Positions 35,825-42,923 of a stretch of 64,000 nt of DNA are shown here, piece by piece. The DNA comes from Micromonospora andamanensis (lineage in GTDB: Bacteria; Actinomycetota; Actinomycetes; Mycobacteriales; Micromonosporaceae), in contig NZ_BOOZ01000007.1 of the NCBI RefSeq assembly GCF_016863495.1, positions 124,001 to 188,000 of the forward strand, written 5' to 3'. Position numbers and translations under genes: made by a program. The stretch's first letter is position 1; every line of letters starts with the position of its first letter. A model generated the notes under the pieces. It was not told the DNA's origin and ran no database searches. It saw only the letters and a program-made list of their open reading frames with translations.

Positions 35825-37000
35825 ATGGCAAAGGGCGACCCCGGGGGCCCCACGCGCGGCCGGCGCGCCGCGCCCCGATCCAGGAAAGCCACGACCGGCG
35901 ATCCGGAGCTGGTGCAGCTGCTCACCCCCGAAGGTGAGCGGATCGAGAGCGTGACCGGCCCGGACGGCACCGAGTACCGCGTCGACTTCACCGACGAGGA
36001 GTACCGCGGTCTCTACCGCGACCTGGTGCTGGTCCGGAAGCTGGACGCCGAGGCGACGGCCCTGCAACGGCAGGGTGAGCTGGGCATCTGGGCGAGCCTG
36101 CTCGGCCAGGAGGCGGCGCAGGTCGGTTCCGGCCGGGCCCTGCGTACGCAGGACATGGCGTTCCCCACCTACCGCGAGCACGGCGTGCTCTACTGCCGTG
36201 GCATCGACCCGATCATGCCGTTGGGCCTGTTCCGCGGGGTCGACCAGGGCGGCTGGGACCCTAACGAGTTCAAGTTCAACATGTACACGATCGTGATCGG
36301 GGCGCAGACCCTGCACGCGACCGGTTACGCCATGGGCGTCGCGATGGACGGCAAGACCGGCACCGACGACGGCGAGGCGGTGATCGCCTACTTCGGCGAC
36401 GGCGCCACCAGCCAGGGTGACGTCAACGAGGCGTTCGTCTGGGCCGGTGTGTTCAACTCCCCGTTGGTGTTCTTCTGCCAGAACAACCAGTACGCCATCT
36501 CCGAGCCGCTGGAGCGGCAGACCCGCATCCCGCTCTACCGGCGGGCGGCCGGCTTCGGCTTCCCGGGCATCCGGGTCGACGGCAACGACGTGCTTGCCAC
36601 GTACGCGGTGACCCGGCACGCGCTGGACAACGCCCGGCACGGGCAGGGCCCGAGCCTGATCGAGGCGTACACGTACCGGATGGGCGCGCACACCACCTCC
36701 GACGACCCGACCCGCTACCGGATCGCCAGCGAGGTCGAGGCGTGGCAGGCCAAGGACCCGATCGCCCGGATGAAGGCGTTCCTGGACCGGGAGAAGGTCG
36801 CCGACGCCGGCTTCTTCACCGAGGTCGACGAGCAGGCCCGCCGCGAGGCGGTCGACCTGCGTGAGCGGGTGCTCGCGATGCCGAACCCGGAGCCGGGCAC
36901 CATGTTCGACCACGTCTACCCCAACGGGTCGCCGCTGCTCGACGAGCAGCGCGCACAGTTCAGCAGGTACTTCGAGTCGTTCGAGGGGAGCGCGCACTGA
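35825..37000 (+). CDS. pdhA: 2-oxoacid dehydrogenase E1 component, alpha subunit
   Basis: A 391-residue thiamine-diphosphate enzyme subunit. The ThDP motif YFGDGATSQGDVNEAFVWAG at residue ~190 with NNQYAIS, the His-rich RMGAHTTSDDPTRYR phosphorylation-loop-like region, and FPTYREHG identify E1-alpha. With the beta subunit it decarboxylates a 2-oxoacid and acylates lipoate on E2. Whether the substrate is pyruvate or branched-chain 2-oxoacids is not settled; the E2 lipoyl motif favours branched-chain. AGGGAGAG precedes the ATG. First of three overlapping genes. Confidence 0.9.
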   Translation: MAKGDPGGPTRGRRAAPRSRKATTGDPELVQLLTPEGERIESVTGPDGTEYRVDFTDEEYRGLYRDLVLVRKLDAEATALQRQGELGIWASLLGQEAAQVGSGRALRTQDMAFPTYREHGVLYCRGIDPIMPLGLFRGVDQGGWDPNEFKFNMYTIVIGAQTLHATGYAMGVAMDGKTGTDDGEAVIAYFGDGATSQGDVNEAFVWAGVFNSPLVFFCQNNQYAISEPLERQTRIPLYRRAAGFGFPGIRVDGNDVLATYAVTRHALDNARHGQGPSLIEAYTYRMGAHTTSDDPTRYRIASEVEAWQAKDPIARMKAFLDREKVADAGFFTEVDEQARREAVDLRERVLAMPNPEPGTMFDHVYPNGSPLLDEQRAQFSRYFESFEGSAH

Positions 37001-37989
37001 TGGCCACGGAGACGCTCACCCTCGGCAAGGCCCTCAACGTGGGCCTGCGCAAGGCACTGGAGAACGACCCGAAGGTCGTCATCATGGGCGAGGACGTCGG
37101 CAAGCTCGGCGGCGTCTTTCGGATCACCGACGGGTTGCAGAAGGACTTCGGCGACCAGCGCGTGATCGACACCCCGCTCGCCGAGTCCGGCATCATCGGC
37201 ACCGCTGTCGGTCTGGCCATCCGGGGCTACCGGCCGGTCTGCGAGATCCAGTTCGACGGTTTCGTCTACCCGGCGTACGACCAGATCGTGTCGCAGGTGG
37301 CGAAGATGCACTACCGGTCGCGGGGCAAGCTCAACATCCCGATGGTGATCCGGATCCCGTTCGGCGGCGGCATCGGCGCTGTGGAGCACCACTCGGAGTC
37401 GCCCGAGGCGTACTTCGCGCACACCGCCGGGCTCAAGGTGGTCTCCTGCGCCAACCCGCAGGACGCCTACGTGATGATCCAGCAGGCCATCGCCTCGGAC
37501 GATCCGATCGTGTTCCTGGAGCCGAAGCGGCGTTACTGGGAGAAGGGGCCCGTCGACCTGGACGCCCCGCTGTCCGGGGCGTACCCGCTGCACTCGGCCC
37601 GGGTGGCGCGGGCCGGCACCGACGCCACCCTGCTCGCGTACGGCCCGATGGTGCGTACCTGCCTCGACGCGGCGACCGCCGCCGCCGAGGACGGGCGGGA
37701 CCTGGAGGTCATCGACCTGCGCACGCTCTCCCCGCTGGACCTCGGCGTGGTGTACGAGTCGGTGCGCCGTACCGGTCGCGCGGTCGTGGTGCACGAGGCA
37801 CCGTCGAACGTGGGTCTCGGCGCGGAGGTCGCCGCCCGGATCACCGAGGAGTGCTTCTACTCCCTGGAGTCGCCGGTGCTGCGGGTGGCGGGCTTCGACA
37901 CCCCCTACCCGGCGGCCCGGGTGGAGGAGGAGTACCTTCCCGACCTCGACCGGGTGCTCGACGCCGTCGACCGCACCTTCGGCTGGTGA
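37000..37989 (+). CDS. 2-oxoacid dehydrogenase E1 component, beta subunit
   Basis: A 329-residue E1-beta. Recognisable blocks are MGEDVGKLGGVFRITDGLQKDFG, DTPLAESGIIGTAVGLA, FDGFVYPAYDQIVSQ, KLNIPMVIRIPFGGG and VHEAPSNVGLGAEVAARI. It pairs with the alpha subunit to form the ThDP site. Its ATG overlaps the alpha-subunit stop by one base (TGATG), giving translational coupling and matched stoichiometry. Confidence 0.95.
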   Translation: MATETLTLGKALNVGLRKALENDPKVVIMGEDVGKLGGVFRITDGLQKDFGDQRVIDTPLAESGIIGTAVGLAIRGYRPVCEIQFDGFVYPAYDQIVSQVAKMHYRSRGKLNIPMVIRIPFGGGIGAVEHHSESPEAYFAHTAGLKVVSCANPQDAYVMIQQAIASDDPIVFLEPKRRYWEKGPVDLDAPLSGAYPLHSARVARAGTDATLLAYGPMVRTCLDAATAAAEDGRDLEVIDLRTLSPLDLGVVYESVRRTGRAVVVHEAPSNVGLGAEVAARITEECFYSLESPVLRVAGFDTPYPAARVEEEYLPDLDRVLDAVDRTFGW

Positions 37990-37994
37990 GCGGC

Positions 37995-39497
37995 ATGTCG
38001 CGGATCAAGGAGTTCAACCTGCCCGACCTGGGCGAGGGCCTGACCGAGGGTGAGATCCTCGCCTGGCTGGTCAAGGTGGGCGACACGATCGAGTTGAACC
38101 AGCCGATCGTCGAGGTGGAGACGGCCAAGGCGGCCGTGGAGATCCCGGCGAAGTGGGCCGGCCAGGTCCAGGCGATCTTCCACCCGGAGGGCACCACAGT
38201 CGAGGTCGGTACCCCGATCATCGCGATCGACACCGACCCGGGCGCGGGCCCGGTCGAGCAGTCGACCACCGGTGCGCCCGCCGCCGACCTGCCCACCCCG
38301 TCGGCGGCGTCATTGGCCGCCGTCGAGGTCGCGCCGGCCGAGGGTGCGGTCGAGCCCGGCCTCATCGGCGGTCCCGCCCCGGGCGGCCGTACCGCCGTTC
38401 TGGTCGGTTACGGGCCGCGCACCACGGCGGCCAAGCGTCGCCCCCGCAAGGCCACCGGGCCGGCCGGCAACACGGCCGTACCGACGGCGCCGGTCCAGCC
38501 GACGCCAGCACGGATCGCTGCGGCACCGGTCACCCCTACGCCTGCGCCTGCGCCTGCGCCTGCGCCTGCGCCTGCGCCTGCGGTGAACGGCAACGGGCGG
38601 GCCGGCGGACCGGTGCTGGCCAAGCCGCCGGTCCGCAAGCTCGCCAAGGACCTCGGGGTCGACCTGGCCACACTCATCGGGTCCGGGCCATCGGGCTCGA
38701 TCACCCGCGAGGACGTACAGCGGGCGGCGGCGGCCCCGGCGGCGGCCGAGCCGCTGACGGTCACCACAGTGGCCACCTCGGCCGCGAGCTTCGGAGCGGA
38801 CCGCGAGCAGCGCATCCCGGTCAAGGGGGTACGCAGGCTCACCGCGGAGAACATGTCCCGCTCGGCCTTCACCGCCCCGCACGTCACCGAGTTCCTGACC
38901 GTGGACGTGACCCGGGCGATGAAGGCGCTGGACCGGCTGCGCGAGCGGCGGGAGTGGCGCGACGTACGGGTCTCGCCGTTGCTGCTGGTCGCCAAGGCGG
39001 TGCTGCTGGCGGTCCGGCGACACCCGATGGTCAACTCCAGCTGGGCCGGCGACGAGATCGTCGTCAAGGAGTACGTCAACCTCGGCATCGCGGCGGCCAC
39101 CGAGCGCGGCCTGATCGTGCCGAACATCAAGGACGCCGGCCGGTTGACCCTGCGCGAGCTGGCCGACGCGATGACCGACCTGGTGCAGACCGCCAAGGCC
39201 GGCAGGACCTCGCCGGCCGACATGTCCGGCGGCACGCTGACGATCACAAACGTCGGGGTGTTCGGGGTGGACACCGGTACGCCGATCCTGCCCCCGGGTG
39301 AGTCCGCGATCCTGGCCTTCGGTGCGGTACGCGAACAGCCGTGGGTCCACAAGGGCAAGGTCAAGCCGCGCCTGGTCACCACGCTCGGTCTCTCCTTCGA
39401 CCACCGGATCATCGACGGTGAGCTGGGGTCGAAGTTCCTCCGCGACATCGGCGACTTCCTCGCCGACCCGGAGGCGGCGTTGCTCGCCTGGACCTGA
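37995..39497 (+). CDS. 2-oxoacid dehydrogenase E2, lipoyl acyltransferase
   Basis: A 500-residue E2 core. One N-terminal lipoyl domain (LPDLGEGLTEGEIL, lipoyl-lysine in VEVETAKAAVEIP, residues 1-80), a Pro/Ala linker, a peripheral E3-binding domain (VRKLAKDLGVDLATLIGSGPSGSITREDV), and a catalytic domain with SFDHRIIDGELG (His/Asp active site). The lipoyl motif ETAKA rather than ETDKA resembles actinobacterial branched-chain (Bkd) E2. ATG at 37995; GTG 37986 overlaps the previous stop (GTGA). No E3 gene is in the window. Confidence 0.93.
   Translation: MSRIKEFNLPDLGEGLTEGEILAWLVKVGDTIELNQPIVEVETAKAAVEIPAKWAGQVQAIFHPEGTTVEVGTPIIAIDTDPGAGPVEQSTTGAPAADLPTPSAASLAAVEVAPAEGAVEPGLIGGPAPGGRTAVLVGYGPRTTAAKRRPRKATGPAGNTAVPTAPVQPTPARIAAAPVTPTPAPAPAPAPAPAPAVNGNGRAGGPVLAKPPVRKLAKDLGVDLATLIGSGPSGSITREDVQRAAAAPAAAEPLTVTTVATSAASFGADREQRIPVKGVRRLTAENMSRSAFTAPHVTEFLTVDVTRAMKALDRLRERREWRDVRVSPLLLVAKAVLLAVRRHPMVNSSWAGDEIVVKEYVNLGIAAATERGLIVPNIKDAGRLTLRELADAMTDLVQTAKAGRTSPADMSGGTLTITNVGVFGVDTGTPILPPGESAILAFGAVREQPWVHKGKVKPRLVTTLGLSFDHRIIDGELGSKFLRDIGDFLADPEAALLAWT
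38541..38582. repeat. seven perfect CCTGCG hexamers in E2 linker
   Basis: Seven exact tandem copies encode a Pro-Ala run in the flexible linker. Hexamer unit changes length without changing frame. Confidence 0.95.
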
Positions 39498-39512
39498 TCC
39501 GCGACGACGGCG

Positions 39513-39554
39513 ACGGCCGGTGTGCCAAGGGTTGACGCCCGGCACACCGGCCGT
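39513..39554 (+). terminator. hairpin terminator after 2-oxoacid dehydrogenase operon
   Basis: Perfect 14-bp stem (39513-39526 with 39541-39554), 14-nt loop, followed by TTTG. Confidence 0.8.
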
Positions 39555-39596
39555 TTGCCGTTCGGCGAAGAATGAGTCGACACACGGGGTCGGTTA

Positions 39597-39636
39597 CCTA
39601 AGATTCTTAGGCTGGTGGCTCAGCTCACCTTATAAT
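39597..39636 (+). promoter_or_regulatory. promoter with palindromic operator for small gene
   Basis: A perfect -10 box TATAAT (39631-39636) is preceded by the palindrome CCTAAGATTCTTAGG (39597-39611), which would overlap the -35 region. The layout suggests repression by a dimeric regulator. It drives the 45-codon gene at 39717. Confidence 0.65.
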
Positions 39637-39648
39637 CGCTGGCAATCC

Positions 39649-39720
39649 ATGCAGCACTGCGCTTCAATGGAGGGGACGACGGGACGACAACCGAATAGCC
39701 CAGGAGGAGAGACACCATGA
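39649..39720 (+). CDS. possible 23-codon leader peptide
   Basis: ATG at 39649 opens a 23-codon frame (MQHCASMEGTTGRQPNSPGG then ETP) whose TGA overlaps the ATG of the next small gene (ATGA). It starts 13 bp after the -10 box, so it would be translated almost from the transcript start. No strong ribosome binding site is visible; it may be a leader peptide or not translated. Confidence 0.3.
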   Translation: MQHCASMEGTTGRQPNSPGGETP

Positions 39721-39854
39721 GCATGATCGAGCGAATCCGCAACCGCCGCGACGCCAGCCGCCGCGCCCGCGCCATCGAGCGGGCACTGCGCTCCGCCAGT
39801 TCGCCTGCGGTCCGCGACGAGATCCTCGCCATCGCCCAGCGTCACATGCACTGA
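39717..39854 (+). CDS. 45-residue basic small protein
   Basis: A short gene (MSMIERIRNRRDASRRARAI start, ending AIAQRHMH) too small for standard ORF cut-offs. Support: AGGAGGAGAG six bases before the ATG, a TATAAT promoter 80 bp upstream and a 16-bp terminator hairpin 31 bp after the stop, so it has a complete transcription unit. The protein is a strongly basic helix with many Arg in the first half and an amphipathic second half. Function unknown; nucleic-acid or membrane binding is possible. Confidence 0.75.
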   Translation: MSMIERIRNRRDASRRARAIERALRSASSPAVRDEILAIAQRHMH

Positions 39855-39885
39855 CGCCACACGACGTTATCCGCCTCCTCCAGAT

Positions 39886-39920
39886 CGACGACCCGCCCGG
39901 GCAACCCGGGCGGGTCGTCG
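39886..39920 (+). terminator. strong hairpin terminator after small gene
   Basis: Perfect 16-bp stem (39886-39901 with 39905-39920) and a 3-nt loop. The remaining gene-free DNA up to 40197 shows no other clear element. Confidence 0.85.
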
Positions 39921-40197
39921 GCGTTACGACCGGCCCCTGACACCGGGATACCGCCCCGCCGCAGCGCCCGGTACGGTGGGGCTCGGTCGTCGTCCGCGCT
40001 CGGAGGCAGGCCGAGGCGATAGAAGCACCTCGACACCGCCCGGCGACGGACAGTGACGATTGAAGCTCCCCGGAAGCCCACCAGCGGCTACCGGGATACG
40101 GTGCGGGGAGCCGGCACGGCCGGTACGCCGGCACCGCCGGCTGCCCTGCCGAGACCATCGGCGACGGCGGCCGACATGTGATGGAGGAGGCGCACGC

Positions 40198-42681
40198 ATG
40201 ACGTCCGAGGGCCCGCACCGCCCCGGCCAGGAGCCGGACGAGGTGCCGCCGGGCGGCGGCGGACCGGCGCCGTACGGCGACCGACCGGCTCAGCCGGACA
40301 ACGGGTACGGCGCATCCGCCCCTGACCTCGGTTGGGCTCCCCCGCCACCCGCCCGCCCGGATCCGTCCGCGCCAGCCTGGGCGAACCAGCAGGGCAACGC
40401 GTGGGGCAGCGCCCAGGCGACCCGGCAGGCGGAAGCCGCGACGCCCGGCAGTTGGGACCAGCCCGCCGGTAACCAGCCGGCCTGGGCGTCCCAGGGGGAC
40501 CAGCCGCAGCAGCCCGCGCCGGGATGGGCGCCGGCCGGACCGCCCACATCGGATCAGCCTGCCTGGGCCAACGGTGCTCAGACCGGGCCGGCCTGGGCCA
40601 CCGATCCACCCAATGGGGACACCGCGCGGCCGGCCGACTGGACGCCGGCCCAGCCGGCCACGAGTCAACCCGACTGGGCCGCCAACCAACCGGCCGCGAG
40701 CCAGCCCGACTGGGCCGGAGGGCAGCCCGCCCCCGCCCAGTCGAACGTGGCGGCATCCGGTGGATGGTCCGCCGGTCAGCAGCCGGACTGGGCCCAGGCA
40801 CCCCGTACCGACGACCCGGCTCCGGGCTGGGCTTCGACCGCAGGGCAACCCGAGCCGGCCCAGCCGGCCTGGGCGCAGACCGACCAGCCGCCACCCGCGC
40901 GCGAGCCGGCAGCTCGGGCCAGTGCACAGGTACCGGCCCCCGACGCCGGCCAGCAGCGGCCTGCCGACGGGTCGTCCCGTGCCGAGGCATGGCCGACCGA
41001 GCAGCCGGAACAGCCCGGCTGGGCGACCGGCCAGCGGCGGGAGTCTGCCGCTGGTGCCTGGGCCAACGAGCAGGCCGTGGAGGGCTGGCACGCGGGCGGT
41101 GACCGGCCGGGGCAGCCGGACTGGGCCACGCCGCCACGGGAGGAGCCGACCGGCTGGGCCGGCGGGAATCCGGCGGCCGGACCGCCGCCGTCCTGGAGCC
41201 CGTCAGCCGAACCGCTCCCGTCGCGTACCGCCGCCGACCGATCCCCCTCGCCCGACATCCAGCCGTGGGCGGCCGGTGAGGCGTGGGGCCAGGCAGCGGC
41301 GGAACCGGCCGCACCTCGGCCCAACCCGGAGCCCGACGCGGCTCGGTCCGATGACGCCCCGGCCTACCAGCCCGCACCAGCGCCGGGCATCTCCCCGGCC
41401 AACATGGTGCCGCTGCCGCCGCAGGAGCAGCGGGTGCCGGGCGCCAGCCTGGCCGCCACACCCCCCGCCGACTTCGCCCCCACGCCGTTCACCGACGACC
41501 AGGCCGGATCAGCCGGTCGCCCGGTCGCCGACCAGCCGGCCGGCGGCATGGCCTGGGGCCAGCCCGACCCCCGGCACGACGATCCGCAGCCACCGGCCAT
41601 CCCGGCACCGCGCACCTCACCGGAGGCCGAGGGCCGGGTCACTCCGCCAGCCGGCGGCGGGGTCGCGGCGAGCGCCTCCGTACCGCTGTCCAGTCGGGTC
41701 ATGCCCCCGGCCGACCACCCGGTTCGTCCGGCCGGCTCGCCCACGCCACAACCCCGGGTGTACGGCCGACCGGCCCGGCCCGAGAACACCGAGGAGCCGG
41801 CCCAGGAGCACGGCGAGCAGCCGCTGGTGCCCCGCTTCGACCAGAGCCCGGGTCGGTTCGACTTCGACCAGGCTGCGGAACGCGGCGATCAGGGTCCGGA
41901 ACGGTTCGAGCAGGCCCCGGAGCCCCGCTTCGACCCGCCGATGGGCGGGCCGAACGCCTTCGCGGGCCCAGCCGCCCCGGCTTCGCCGGCCGCCCCGCCC
42001 GCCTTCCCGCCGGGGATGCCGTCCTTCATGGACGCACCACCGACCAACCGGCCGGTCAACGGGGTACGACCGCACGCCGAACCGGAACGCCCCGCCGATC
42101 CGTTCGGCGGTGGGCCGCGTGACCCGTTCGGCGGGCCGGGCGGCGACCCGTTCGGCGGGCCGTCCGACCGCCCGGGCGGTGCCTACGGTTCTCCCGTCCG
42201 CTCCGAGCCGGGCAGCGAGCACAATTCGGCGTTCCCCCCGCCACCGCAGTCCGCGCCACCGTGGAGCCCCGGCCCGGGCAGTGGGTCGGGCGAGTCGGAG
42301 CAGGGCCGCTTCGACGCGTTCAAGCCGGTCGCCGAGCCCGCTCCGGAAACCCCGACCCCGAAGGTACGCAACGGGCGGGTACTCGCCGCGGTGCTTGTCG
42401 CCGCGGTGCTGATCCTGGCCATCCCGCTCGGCCTGCTGATGCTCCTCGGCATGATCGGTGGGTCGGACGACGCGAACGCCTTCGACCCGCCTGTCGGTTC
42501 CTGCGTCAAGCGCTCCGGCACCACCGCGGTGGCCGCCGAGTGCACCGAGCCGGAAGCCTTCAGCGTGGTGTCCAAGGTCGAGTCGAAGGACAAGTGCCCC
42601 GACCCGGCCATGCCGCACGTCGATCTCCGTGGTGCCACCGCCAACCCGGTGCTCTGCCTCAAGGAGGCGACCGGCGGCTGA
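40198..42681 (+). CDS. very long Pro/Ala/Trp-repeat membrane protein
   Basis: An 827-residue protein. Residues 1-~700 are low-complexity Pro/Ala/Gln/Gly with dozens of regularly spaced Trp in motifs such as QPAWA, QPDWA and GWAP. A single membrane segment (VLAAVLVAAVLILAIPLGLLML) lies near residue 730. The ~75-residue outer domain (FDPPVGSCVKRSGTTAVAAEC, two further Cys) resembles the LppU/septum-formation-type extracellular domains of actinobacteria. The large disordered region is therefore cytoplasmic. ATG at 40198 has GGAGGAGG eight bases before it. Function unknown. Confidence 0.75.
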   Translation: MTSEGPHRPGQEPDEVPPGGGGPAPYGDRPAQPDNGYGASAPDLGWAPPPPARPDPSAPAWANQQGNAWGSAQATRQAEAATPGSWDQPAGNQPAWASQGDQPQQPAPGWAPAGPPTSDQPAWANGAQTGPAWATDPPNGDTARPADWTPAQPATSQPDWAANQPAASQPDWAGGQPAPAQSNVAASGGWSAGQQPDWAQAPRTDDPAPGWASTAGQPEPAQPAWAQTDQPPPAREPAARASAQVPAPDAGQQRPADGSSRAEAWPTEQPEQPGWATGQRRESAAGAWANEQAVEGWHAGGDRPGQPDWATPPREEPTGWAGGNPAAGPPPSWSPSAEPLPSRTAADRSPSPDIQPWAAGEAWGQAAAEPAAPRPNPEPDAARSDDAPAYQPAPAPGISPANMVPLPPQEQRVPGASLAATPPADFAPTPFTDDQAGSAGRPVADQPAGGMAWGQPDPRHDDPQPPAIPAPRTSPEAEGRVTPPAGGGVAASASVPLSSRVMPPADHPVRPAGSPTPQPRVYGRPARPENTEEPAQEHGEQPLVPRFDQSPGRFDFDQAAERGDQGPERFEQAPEPRFDPPMGGPNAFAGPAAPASPAAPPAFPPGMPSFMDAPPTNRPVNGVRPHAEPERPADPFGGGPRDPFGGPGGDPFGGPSDRPGGAYGSPVRSEPGSEHNSAFPPPPQSAPPWSPGPGSGSGESEQGRFDAFKPVAEPAPETPTPKVRNGRVLAAVLVAAVLILAIPLGLLMLLGMIGGSDDANAFDPPVGSCVKRSGTTAVAAECTEPEAFSVVSKVESKDKCPDPAMPHVDLRGATANPVLCLKEATGG

Positions 42682-42697
42682 TCTGCCGCACAGTCGA

Positions 42698-42729
42698 CGG
42701 CGGGGTCACGGGCAACCGTGGCCCCGCCG
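42698..42729 (+). terminator. hairpin terminator with GCAA loop
   Basis: Fourteen-pair stem with one T-G wobble (42698-42711 with 42716-42729) and a GNRA-type GCAA loop, 17 bp past the Trp-repeat gene. A second small perfect hairpin, CCGACTCC/GGAGTCGG, follows at 42742-42761. Confidence 0.8.
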
Positions 42730-42801
42730 CGTGCTACCCGTCCGACTCCAACAGGAGTCGGCAACTCCCGGCCCGGCAGGCCGCCGGCTCGGCAGCGTTC
42801 G

Positions 42802-42859
42802 CGGTTTGCGGCATGTCGCGCTGTCCCGGGCCCGGTAACGGCCAGGATCCCGCAAACCG
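42802..42859. repeat. 10-bp inverted repeat upstream of thioredoxin-NHL gene
   Basis: CGGTTTGCGG (42802-42811) and CCGCAAACCG (42850-42859), spacer 38 bp. The arms share GGTTTGCGG with the 24-bp repeat upstream of hen1. Confidence 0.6.
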
Positions 42860-42923
42860 TGGCCGACCGCCCGGCCTCCCCCTTCGCGCCGGCTGGCATC
42901 TGCCGGTAAGGCACGATGGGGTC

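Noticed and set aside
39664..41091. Long Arg/Gly-rich frame antisense to the Trp-repeat gene
   Set aside because: Composition artefact of a Pro/Ala-rich gene read backwards.
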